Assembly (NCBI GenBank): GCA_903912275.1
Contig: CAIWGR010000312.1
Location: 1-6,105, forward strand
Direction of reading: 5' to 3'
Source of the DNA: an uncultured delta proteobacterium
GTDB lineage: Bacteria; Myxococcota_A; Bradymonadia; REDH01
Length of the DNA stretch: 6,105 nucleotides
Shown: positions 1 through 6,105 of the stretch, one piece after another
Layout: every line of letters begins with the position of its first letter
Position numbering within the stretch: the stretch's first letter is position 1
The notes under the pieces: model-generated
Told to the model about the DNA's origin: nothing
The model's database searches: none
The model's input: the letters and a program-made list of their open reading frames with translations, nothing else
Translations under genes and position numbers: made by a program

Positions 1-1519
1 AGAGATCGCCGGCGCCCGGCACGGCCGTAGCGGCTGTCCAGCGAAGGGCTGAGGCCTCGTCCGACCAGCGGCCCAGCAGCCCACTCTCCGACAGGCAGAG
101 CCCACCGCCCGGGTGCGAGCGTGCGACCGCGAGGCGATCACTCGGGATGGGCCAATCGACGCCAACAGCTTCGCCCGTGCTCCAAGCGAGCCGACGGAGC
201 ATCCCATCGCCCAGCCCAAAGAGGCCGGCGCCCGACGAGCACCATCGACCGCGCGCACGCGCTTCGGACGTCCACGCGAGCTCGCCCGTCGCAAGCTGCG
301 TGACCTCGAGGCCTCGCGGCGAAGTCACCGCTACCGCATCGTTGCCCCAGACCGTGCCGCCGCCTCGACCCGACGATGGCGGAATCGAGACCGTCCAGTG
401 GCGATGATAGCCCATCTGCCGAACCCGCTCCGGCGCAACGCCCTGCCCCGCGACGGGCGTTGTCGGCGAAGCGACCAGCGCCGACTTCGTCGGCGTCGGC
501 CTACGCGCAGCAATCGGCTGCCAACGCCCGCTCCCATGCCGACGCAGCGACAGCGCCGTCGCGCGGAGCACCGCAAACCCCGCATGTACTTCGAGCAGCG
601 GCTGCTCCCGAAGCAGCGCCTCGGCCAGCCCCGACAGATGCTCGCCCAGCAGCGAGGCCAACTCGCCCACCAGCAGGGCGCCGTCCGGCGCTCCGTCCGA
701 CACGGAAGGCCCTTCGGAGACCAACCCATCGGGCGCCTGCCGCAGCAGCCCCTCGGCCACCTCCAGCCAGCGCCGGAGCACGCTCCCCTCCCAGCGCCGA
801 CTGCCGCCAAAGGGCACCGACAGCATCGCGAAGCCACCCAGCGCCAGCGCTCCGCCATGGGCCACCGATTCGCCCGCATAGAGCAGCGCCGGCTCGAGCT
901 GCCGGAGCGTCGTCACGAGCGAGCGCCCCTCCGCGTCGGAGGTCGAGACCTCGATGACGCGCGGGTCGCGCCGGCCCCGCAGCGTCGCCAGCGGCGGAGT
1001 GATGCTCCCCTCCTGCAGCTCCGCAACCAGCCCCAGCAGCCAGCCGCGCAGCTCCGCAACCAGCCCGGCTGTTTCGAGACTGTCGAGCGCGTCAACCATC
1101 TCCTCCACTGTCAGCGCCAGCGCCTCGCGTAGCTCGGCCAGCATTACAGGCTGCCGCCAGACAGAGCCCTCCTCCGAGGCGCCAGTACCGTGCAGCGACA
1201 GCAGCACCTCGGTGTTCCCGGACCGGGTCAGATGCAGCTCGAGCGCGCTCCGTTGCCAGGTCACCACCACCGTGGTCGACCGGCTCCGCTGCAGGTCGCC
1301 AACCGCCTTCGCATAGCGCTGCAGCCAGGGCAGAAGCGGCTCGTCGGGCAGCCCAGCGCCGTAGCCCTCGTCGCCGAGACGGAGCATGACGGCAGCCTCC
1401 AGCGCGCTGCCCGAGAACCGCCGCGACGGCTGCTGCCCGGCCGGACTCTCCAGCCAACGCACCAGGTCGTCACGCCAGCGACGCGACACCTCAAGCGACA
1501 GCGGCGCCCGCTCCGTCAT
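1..1519 (-). CDS. Large protein with C-terminal PQQ-like beta-propeller repeats (3' end cut off by the window)
   Basis: I do not recognise a named family for the whole protein. The minus-strand frame from the ATG at 1519 stays open for 506 codons to the left edge, so the C-terminus lies outside the window. The start is well fixed: the frame upstream meets a stop at 1561-1559 with no ATG, GTG or TTG between. No strong Shine-Dalgarno precedes it (only GGGGC). Residues 1-330 are rich in Leu, Ala, Glu and Arg and look mostly helical; there is no signal peptide or clear membrane segment, so a cytoplasmic location is likely. Residues 335-380 form a Pro/Ser/Arg linker. From about 385 onward the pattern resembles PQQ/WD-type beta-propeller blades, with two TGE-containing turns (LATGELAW at 409-416 and WSTGEAV at 446-452). 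A propeller would suggest a binding or scaffold role, but no ligand can be named. It is transcribed divergently from the HARE-HTH gene. Reality of the gene is supported by Leu/Ala/Glu-rich, plausible composition and full-length openness; function is uncertain. Confidence 0.8.
   Translation of the reverse strand, partial: MTERAPLSLEVSRRWRDDLVRWLESPAGQQPSRRFSGSALEAAVMLRLGDEGYGAGLPDEPLLPWLQRYAKAVGDLQRSRSTTVVVTWQRSALELHLTRSGNTEVLLSLHGTGASEEGSVWRQPVMLAELREALALTVEEMVDALDSLETAGLVAELRGWLLGLVAELQEGSITPPLATLRGRRDPRVIEVSTSDAEGRSLVTTLRQLEPALLYAGESVAHGGALALGGFAMLSVPFGGSRRWEGSVLRRWLEVAEGLLRQAPDGLVSEGPSVSDGAPDGALLVGELASLLGEHLSGLAEALLREQPLLEVHAGFAVLRATALSLRRHGSGRWQPIAARRPTPTKSALVASPTTPVAGQGVAPERVRQMGYHRHWTVSIPPSSGRGGGTVWGNDAVAVTSPRGLEVTQLATGELAWTSEARARGRWCSSGAGLFGLGDGMLRRLAWSTGEAVGVDWPIPSDRLAVARSHPGGGLCLSESGLLGRWSDEASALRWTAATAVPGAGDL
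1015..1066. repeat. Short in-frame tandem repeat, 33-base period
   Basis: A 19-base sequence starting GCAGCTCCGC occurs at 1015-1033 and again at 1048-1066, exactly 33 bases (11 codons) apart. It lies inside the minus-strand beta-propeller gene, where it encodes a duplicated GLVAEL (residues 152-157 and 163-168). The period is a multiple of three, so the duplication keeps the frame. Confidence 0.75.
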
Positions 1520-1677
1520 GGTGCCCCGACCCGCGCCAGATTCCCGCTCGCCTTGAGGTCACCCGTGCAAGGTGCTATCGCCCCAGCCACTCGGCGAGCG
1601 CCTACGCGCCGCCATCTCACGGGCAGTGCGTTGGTCCGCCACCTCGACTGCTGCATCCTACCAGGCATCCTAATCCC
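1520..1677. promoter_or_regulatory. Divergent intergenic region between the propeller gene and the HARE-HTH gene
   Basis: These 158 bases separate two genes that start in opposite directions, so promoters for both should lie here. No strong sigma-70 site is visible. The best plus-strand candidate is TTGAGG (1553-1558), a 17-base spacer and TATCGC (1576-1581), a weak match. Two copies of GCATCCTA (1653-1660 and 1665-1672, 12-base period) lie just upstream of the plus-strand ATG, where they could be an operator or chance. The regulatory role is inferred from position. Confidence 0.45.
1653..1672. repeat. Direct repeat GCATCCTA x2 next to a start codon
   Basis: The octamer GCATCCTA occurs at 1653-1660 and 1665-1672 with four bases (CCAG) between copies. 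The second copy ends five bases before the ATG of the HARE-HTH gene. It sits in the place of a ribosome binding site, and no purine-rich Shine-Dalgarno is seen other than AGG at 1663-1665. Whether it has any function is unknown. Confidence 0.5.
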
Positions 1678-3375
1678 ATGACATTCTACGAAGCCGCCGT
1701 CGAAGTTCTCCGCGAGGCTGGCCGCCCGCTCCACTACAAGAAAATCACCGAGAACGCGATCCGGCGCTCCCTCCTCAGCCATGTCGGCAAGACCCCCGAG
1801 GAGACCATGCATGCCCGCCTCCAGCAGGAGGTCAAGAAGCCCAATGGCCTGGCGCTCATCGAGCAGGCCCGCCCCGGCGTCTTCGCGCTCAAGGCTGGCG
1901 CCGACCCGGCCGACGCCAAAGAGACGCTCTCTTTCCGCCAGCCCGCAGCTGAGCCCGCACCCGCGACCGTAGCTGCTCCCGTCGCCGCGCAGGCCGCTCC
2001 CGCCGTCGCTCCGGCGCCCGTCGAAGAGCCTGCTGCAGAGGCCGCAGAGACCGTCGCAGAGAAGCCCGCCAAGGGCCGCAAGAAGTCTGCAAAGACCCTC
2101 GCCGCAGAGGCCGCCGCAGAGGCTGCTGCTGCCGAGGCGGCCGCTGCCACCGTTGCAGAGACCGAAGCAGCAGAGGAGCCAGCCGCAGAGGAGCCGGCCG
2201 AGGTCACGACCGCGCTCGACCTCGAGTGGGACCCTTCCGATGTGGAGCCGCTCGCCCTCTTCGGCGAGACGCTCGACGACGCACCTACCGCTGGCGGCAC
2301 CGTGCTCGACGCGCCTTCGACCGCCAACGCAGAGCGCCGCCGCAAGCGTCGCGGCCGTCGTGGTGGACGGGGTCGCGGCCGTGAGGATGAAGAGGGCACC
2401 GAGGGCTCCGACGACGACAGCGAGGAGGCTCCCGAGGAGCGCCCCGCCCCCGCCGCCGCACAGCCCCAGCGCAATGAGAGCCCCCGCGGCGACAACAACC
2501 GCGGCGAGAACAACCGCGACGGCGGAGATCGCGACCGCAACCGCCAGCAGCCTGCACCGCCCGTGACCGCCGCTCAGCCTGCCCGCCCCCTCGTGCGGCT
2601 CGCCCCCGACGCAGCTGCCACGGAGCTCGAGCGCCTCTTCTTCGAGGCTGTTGCAAAGCTTCAGCCCGGCTCCTCGACCCGCGCCGAAGAGCTCGGCGCG
2701 GTCCTCACCGCGGCCCCTGTCGGCACCATCGGCAAGCTCGGCGGCCACGGCGTCCGCGCCATCGTCCGGGCCAGCGCTGCACGCCGCTCCGCCCTCGGCC
2801 GGCCGCCGCTCATCGAGGAGCTCCGCCCCGACGGCTTCGGCGTTGCCGGCACCGTCACAGGCGACATCAGCCGCTCGCTCCAGTCGCTCGAGGCCTGGGC
2901 CGAGGCCCACAACAAGCTGGTCCAAGACCGGCTGCTGACCACGCTCAAGCAGCTCTCCGAACTCCACCTCGCCCACGTCTTCTCGCTGCTGCTCAACCAG
3001 CTCGGCTACACCGCCATCACCACGGGCGAAGGCGCAGACAGCATCATGGGCTACCTGCACGCCCGTCAGGACCGCAGCCTCACGCCCCGCAAGCTGACCG
3101 TCGCGGTCGTCTCGCCGCGCGGCCAGGCGACGGCAGCAGAAGTCGCAGCGCTCCGTGAAGTCGGAGAGGCTGCAGGCTCCAACGACCTCATCCTCTTCGC
3201 CGTCCGCGGCTTCGCCGATGATGCGACCGCTGCGGCAGCACAGGGAACGCCCGTAACGCTCATCCACCGCGAGACCTTCGGCGCCCTGCTGCTCGAGCAT
3301 GGCGTTGGCGTCACACGCCACACCATCGCGCTGCAGCTCCCCGACGAGGCGCTCCTCCGCGACCTCCGCGCCTAG
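1678..3375 (+). CDS. HARE-HTH domain protein with degenerate Mrr-like restriction endonuclease domain
   Basis: The 565-aa product begins with a clear HARE-HTH (winged-helix) domain at residues 1-72: TFYEAAVEVLREAGRPLHY, then KKITENAI, and the closing RPGVFALK. This domain also occurs in the RNA polymerase delta subunit, ASXL proteins and restriction-modification proteins, and binds DNA or nucleic-acid complexes. Residues about 78-310 are low-complexity: Ala/Glu/Pro-rich (85-178), an Arg/Gly basic patch (219-235), an acidic stretch (236-254) and an Asn/Arg/Asp-rich stretch (270-290). A folded helical region starts near 312. Residues about 425-548 match the layout of the Mrr-type PD-(D/E)xK fold: helix HLAHVFSLLLNQLGYTAI, strand KLTVAVVSPRG, AEVAALREV, LILFAVRGFADDA, and PVTLIHRETFGALLLEHGVGV. 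The expected helix Glu, the GxDGGxD-type loop (here GEGADSIMG) and the QxK strand motif (here VAVVSP) are not conserved, so nuclease activity is unlikely. Fusion of HARE-HTH to nuclease folds is a known theme. lipB follows four bases later. A role in transcription or nucleoid organisation is inference. Confidence 0.9.
   Translation: MTFYEAAVEVLREAGRPLHYKKITENAIRRSLLSHVGKTPEETMHARLQQEVKKPNGLALIEQARPGVFALKAGADPADAKETLSFRQPAAEPAPATVAAPVAAQAAPAVAPAPVEEPAAEAAETVAEKPAKGRKKSAKTLAAEAAAEAAAAEAAAATVAETEAAEEPAAEEPAEVTTALDLEWDPSDVEPLALFGETLDDAPTAGGTVLDAPSTANAERRRKRRGRRGGRGRGREDEEGTEGSDDDSEEAPEERPAPAAAQPQRNESPRGDNNRGENNRDGGDRDRNRQQPAPPVTAAQPARPLVRLAPDAAATELERLFFEAVAKLQPGSSTRAEELGAVLTAAPVGTIGKLGGHGVRAIVRASAARRSALGRPPLIEELRPDGFGVAGTVTGDISRSLQSLEAWAEAHNKLVQDRLLTTLKQLSELHLAHVFSLLLNQLGYTAITTGEGADSIMGYLHARQDRSLTPRKLTVAVVSPRGQATAAEVAALREVGEAAGSNDLILFAVRGFADDATAAAAQGTPVTLIHRETFGALLLEHGVGVTRHTIALQLPDEALLRDLRA
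2030..2215 (+). repeat. Low-complexity Ala/Glu-coding segment
   Basis: Within the HARE-HTH gene this stretch repeats GCAGAG, GCCGAG and related codon pairs, encoding runs of Ala and Glu with a small Lys cluster (GRKKSAK, residues 133-139). It is irregular rather than a clean tandem array. Such composition suggests an extended or helical flexible linker between the winged helix and the C-terminal domain. Confidence 0.7.
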
Positions 3376-3379
3376 CGGC

Positions 3380-4078
3380 GTGGAGCCCGCGTCGGCCACA
3401 GCGCCGCCCCGCCTGCTCGCATGGTCCCACTGGGGACGCATCGGGTACGGGGCTGCGATGGAGCGCCAGACCGCGGCCTGGCAGGCGCTGGTGGATGGCT
3501 CCGGCCACCACCGGCTCTTCACGCTCGAGCACGACCCCGTCATCACGATGGGGCGCCGCGCCGCGCCCGCAGACCTCCTCCTCCCCGAGGAGCAGCTCCG
3601 TGCACGCGGCATCGAACTGGTCGTCAGCGACCGCGGCGGCGAGGTCACCTACCACGGCCCGGGCCAGCTCGTGCTCTACGCCGTGGTCGATACCCGCGCC
3701 CTCCGCATCGGCCCCTCCGACCTTGTGCGCGCGCTCGCAGGCTCTGTCTCTGCCTATCTCGCCACGCTCGGCATCAGCGCGCCCTACGACACCGCACACC
3801 CCGGCCTCTGGACCGAACAGGGAAAGCTGGCGGCCGTCGGCATGCGCATCAGCCGCGGCGTCTCGATGCACGGCGCGGCACTCAACCTCACCACCAGCCT
3901 CGACGCCTTCTCCCTCTTCGTCCCCTGCGGCATGCCCGGCGCCTCGGCCACCTCGGTCGCCGCGGTCATGGCTCAGCCTCCCTCGCTCACCGAGGCGGCA
4001 GCGGCCTGCGCGAGCCGCTTCGCAGCAGCGCTGGGCCTCGAACTCAGCCCAGAAGTCAGCTCGGACGAGCCGCGCTGA
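3380..4078 (+). CDS. lipB: Octanoyl-[acyl carrier protein]:protein N-octanoyltransferase LipB
   Basis: LipB moves the octanoyl group from octanoyl-ACP to a lysine of lipoyl domains (pyruvate and 2-oxoglutarate dehydrogenase E2, glycine cleavage H protein); LipA then inserts sulfur. It acts in the cytoplasm. With a GTG start the protein is 232 aa, normal for the family. Hallmarks are HDPVITMGRR (51-60), the signature RGGEVTYHGPGQL (85-97), GKLAAVGMRIS (148-158) with the catalytic Lys149, SMHGAALNL (162-170), and VPCGM (181-185) with the nucleophile Cys183. Both catalytic residues are present. Start choice: the in-frame ATG at 3299 would overlap the upstream gene by 77 bases and add a Ser/Arg/Thr-rich shadow-like tail, while the ATG at 3458 would remove the conserved GRIGYG segment. 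GTG at 3380, four bases after the upstream TAG, fits best, although no clear Shine-Dalgarno is seen; translational coupling is likely. The 3' end overlaps tmk on the other strand by 23 bases. Confidence 0.95.
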   Translation: MEPASATAPPRLLAWSHWGRIGYGAAMERQTAAWQALVDGSGHHRLFTLEHDPVITMGRRAAPADLLLPEEQLRARGIELVVSDRGGEVTYHGPGQLVLYAVVDTRALRIGPSDLVRALAGSVSAYLATLGISAPYDTAHPGLWTEQGKLAAVGMRISRGVSMHGAALNLTTSLDAFSLFVPCGMPGASATSVAAVMAQPPSLTEAAAACASRFAAALGLELSPEVSSDEPR

Positions 4079-4664
4079 CGGCGGCCCAGATGCGCGCTGC
4101 AACCGCTTCGCGGCTGCCCTCGCCCGACACCTTCACCCATGGGTCACTCCGCAGCGCAAACGACTGCGCGTAGCCCTCCGCGAAGAGCTTCAGCTTCTCT
4201 GCTGTCTCGAAAATGTCCCGCTCGCCGCCACGCGCGGCAACCCGCTCCATGCAGGCCTCGGGGTCGAGGTCGAGCCAGATGACCAGATCGGCGGGCCGCG
4301 CCTGCGCGTTGATCTTGGCAACCCAGTGCCGGTCCACCTCCATCCCCTGGTAGGCGAGCGAGCTGTGGACATAGCGGTCGGAGATGACCCACTTTCCGTG
4401 GGCCAGCGCCGGTTCGATGAGGTGGGTCAGGTGGTCCAGCCGGTCGGTGGCAAAGAGGAGCGCCAGCGTCTCGGCGTCAAAGGAGCTTCCATCGGGGCGC
4501 AGCAGCTTGCCGGCGAGAATCTGCCGGATGGTCCGCCCTACGAGTCGGCCCGTGGGTTCGCGCGTGGTGAGGTGGTCGAGGCCCTCGGACGTGAGACGCT
4601 CAGAAAGCAGGCCGAGCTGCGTCGTCGTTCCTGCGCCATCCAGTCCTTCGAGCACCACAAACAT
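4056..4664 (-). CDS. tmk: Thymidylate kinase (dTMP kinase) with variant P-loop
   Basis: The enzyme phosphorylates dTMP to dTDP with ATP, an essential step in dTTP synthesis. The 202-aa length is typical. Motifs in order: P-loop region EGLDGAGTTTQ (6-16), TREPTG (34-39), TDRLDHL (73-79), ISDRYVHSSLAYQG (94-107) with the DRY motif, WLDLDPE (130-136), and an Arg-containing LID, RVAARGGERDIFE (141-153). The P-loop has no Arg in its variable positions while the LID does, as in E. coli-type (type II) enzymes. The odd point is Thr13 where the Walker A Lys (GxGKT) is expected; the codons are GGA ACG ACG ACG, clear in the sequence. All other motifs are intact and an essential gene is unlikely to be dead, so I infer an active enzyme with a variant P-loop. 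The ATG at 4664 is chosen over an upstream ATG at 4754 because it has the ribosome site GAGGTGA and places the P-loop at the usual distance from the N-terminus; a GTG two codons upstream is possible. Confidence 0.95.
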   Translation of the reverse strand: MFVVLEGLDGAGTTTQLGLLSERLTSEGLDHLTTREPTGRLVGRTIRQILAGKLLRPDGSSFDAETLALLFATDRLDHLTHLIEPALAHGKWVISDRYVHSSLAYQGMEVDRHWVAKINAQARPADLVIWLDLDPEACMERVAARGGERDIFETAEKLKLFAEGYAQSFALRSDPWVKVSGEGSREAVAARIWAAVSAARPS

Positions 4665-4666
4665 CT

Positions 4667-4673
4667 TCACCTC
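4667..4673 (-). promoter_or_regulatory. Shine-Dalgarno site of tmk
   Basis: Read on the minus strand, GAGGTGA lies two bases before the ATG at 4664, with the GAGG core about five bases away. It is the best anti-Shine-Dalgarno match seen in the window and supports the short start of the thymidylate kinase. Confidence 0.65.
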
Positions 4674-4758
4674 ACGCGGCAATCTGCGGGAGCTCTTCGC
4701 ACCCATCCGGATTGCCGTCAACGCACGACAAAACGGGCATGCACCATGCTCCATTCGC

Positions 4759-4787
4759 TTGACCCTCGCGCCTCACAGTGTTACCGA
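4759..4787 (+). promoter_or_regulatory. Candidate sigma-70 promoter for rpsU
   Basis: TTGACC (4759-4764) matches five of six consensus -35 bases. It is followed by a 17-base spacer and TACCGA (4782-4787), a weak -10 preceded by TG at 4779-4780 as in extended -10 promoters. It sits about 65 bases upstream of the rpsU ATG in the divergent gap 4665-4851. For the opposite direction (tmk) only a TTGACG at 4721-4716 was found, without a convincing -10. Confidence 0.4.
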
Positions 4788-4840
4788 TGCGCTCCCTTTG
4801 ATCTTGGACGCCGCGCACGCGGTGCTCCCACGACCTGGTT

Positions 4841-4847
4841 AGGCGAG
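4841..4847 (+). promoter_or_regulatory. Shine-Dalgarno-like site of rpsU
   Basis: AGGCGAG ends four bases before the ATG at 4852. It is a partial match to AGGAGG and supports this start over the in-frame ATG at 4867, which has only AAAGAAG before it. Confidence 0.45.
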
Positions 4848-4851
4848 ATAC

Positions 4852-5088
4852 ATGAGCAAAGAAGCGATGCAGACCCGCAATGAGACGGAACTTGGCCCCC
4901 TCGAGGTCAAGGTCGACGGAGCAGTTGAGCGCGCCATCGGTCGCCTCAAGCGCGCCATGGCCCGTGAGGGAATCCTCAAGGAGGTCAAGAACCGCCGCTA
5001 CTACGAGAAGCCCAGCGTCAAGGCCAAGCGCAAGCAGCGCGACGCCGAGCGCCGCCGTCGGCGGTCGCTTCGCACCCGCCCCGAGTAG
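4852..5088 (+). CDS. rpsU: 30S ribosomal protein bS21
   Basis: bS21 is a small, very basic protein of the 30S platform, located near the 3' end of 16S rRNA and involved in translation initiation. The 78-aa product shows the family core: PLEVKVDGAVERAIGRLKR (16-34), then AMAREGILKEVKNRRYYEKPS (35-55), which lines up with the FKR...G(V/I)L.E.RRR.(F/Y)YEKP pattern, and an Arg/Lys-rich tail (57-76). About 15 residues precede the usual start of the core (Met-Ser-Lys-Glu-Ala...), so either the N-terminus is extended or translation starts at Met6 (4867). The gene stands alone, divergent from tmk, with its own candidate promoter and a terminator 35 bases downstream, so it is probably monocistronic. 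The usual rpsU-dnaG-rpoD arrangement of enterobacteria is not present here. Confidence 0.95.
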   Translation: MSKEAMQTRNETELGPLEVKVDGAVERAIGRLKRAMAREGILKEVKNRRYYEKPSVKAKRKQRDAERRRRRSLRTRPE

Positions 5089-5122
5089 TTCGATAGGCGA
5101 CGTTCCTCGCCTGCCGACCGCC

Positions 5123-5151
5123 ACGCCGCACCTGCGGCGTTTCGCGTTTTT
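5123..5151 (+). terminator. Rho-independent terminator after rpsU
   Basis: A perfect 7-base-pair GC-rich stem, ACGCCGC (5123-5129) and GCGGCGT (5134-5140), closes a four-base loop ACCT. After TTCGCG comes a run of five T (5147-5151). The six-base gap before the T run is longer than ideal, but the position between rpsU and the next gene fits a terminator. Confidence 0.65.
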
Positions 5152-5168
5152 GCCGCCACGCCCGCCCC

Positions 5169-5172
5169 GGAG
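5169..5172 (+). promoter_or_regulatory. Shine-Dalgarno site of the Cys-rich lipoprotein gene
   Basis: GGAG lies six bases upstream of the ATG at 5179. Good spacing supports this start, which also places a signal peptide directly at the N-terminus. Confidence 0.6.
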
Positions 5173-5178
5173 CTGAAC

Positions 5179-6105
<927 letters not shown>

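Noticed and set aside
113..1132. A 339-codon plus-strand open frame
   Set aside because: Codon-aligned antisense shadow of the minus-strand propeller gene; its product is Arg/Gln/Pro-rich with no domain and no ribosome site.
1569..1582. Possible sigma-54 promoter on the minus strand (GCACCTTGCAC)
   Set aside because: The spacing between the GG-like and GC elements does not fit the -24/-12 consensus and the GG is missing.
1678..3375. An active restriction-modification system
   Set aside because: No methyltransferase or specificity gene is present and the Mrr-like catalytic residues appear replaced.
1516..3648. A 710-codon minus-strand open frame opposite the HARE-HTH gene
   Set aside because: It runs codon-for-codon antisense to the HARE-HTH frame, where stops would need sense codons TTA, CTA or TCA, which this GC-rich genome avoids. 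Its product is Gly/Leu/Cys low-complexity with no recognisable domain, while the plus strand has clear domains.
3311..4102. A 263-codon minus-strand frame opposite lipB
   Set aside because: Codon-aligned antisense shadow of lipB, whose catalytic motifs are clear on the plus strand.
4737..4749. Small inverted repeat GCATG-CAC-CATGC in the tmk/rpsU gap
   Set aside because: Five-base arms with a three-base loop are too short to separate from chance without conservation data.
3495..4883. A 462-codon plus-strand open frame spanning lipB, tmk and the rpsU start
   Set aside because: It overlaps three recognisable genes in other frames and translates to Ser/Ala/Arg/Pro-rich nonsense.

Overview
The window is a high-GC bacterial chromosomal segment carrying six protein-coding genes. 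No RNA genes, insertion sequences, phage genes or CRISPR arrays were seen. GC bias is strong enough that sense codons TTA, CTA and TCA are almost absent, so long spurious antisense frames lie opposite the real genes. The right-hand gene encodes a secreted Cys-rich lipoprotein with a poly-Gly linker, and the left-hand gene ends in a PQQ-like beta-propeller. Together with the GC content, this style suggests a member of the Myxococcota or a related former deltaproteobacterial lineage. That placement is inference from style, not from a marker comparison.

Layout: (1) 1-1519, minus strand: the 5' 506 codons of a large protein running off the left edge, with a helical N-terminal part and PQQ/WD-like repeats beginning near residue 385. 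(2) 1520-1677: a divergent intergenic region. (3) 1678-3375, plus: a 565-aa protein with an N-terminal HARE-HTH domain, a long charged low-complexity linker and a C-terminal Mrr-like restriction-endonuclease fold whose catalytic residues appear lost. (4) 3380-4078, plus: lipB, lipoyl(octanoyl) transferase, probably starting at a GTG four bases after the previous stop codon and so probably co-transcribed with it. (5) 4056-4664, minus: tmk, thymidylate kinase, overlapping lipB tail-to-tail by 23 bases and carrying Thr in place of the Walker A Lys. (6) 4665-4851: a divergent gap with a plausible promoter for the next gene. (7) 4852-5088, plus: rpsU (bS21), followed by a hairpin terminator at 5123-5151. 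(8) 5179-6105, plus: the first 309 codons of a Cys-rich lipoprotein running off the right edge.

Three genes are housekeeping functions (lipoate attachment, dTTP synthesis, ribosome). They do not form one pathway, and their arrangement looks like ordinary core-genome packing. The unusual parts are the HARE-HTH/degenerate-Mrr protein, which I read as a DNA- or nucleoid-associated factor rather than an active restriction enzyme, the variant P-loop of the thymidylate kinase, and the two partial genes at the edges. I see no convincing evidence of a new multi-gene system. The two edge genes are incomplete, so anything beyond the window is unknown.
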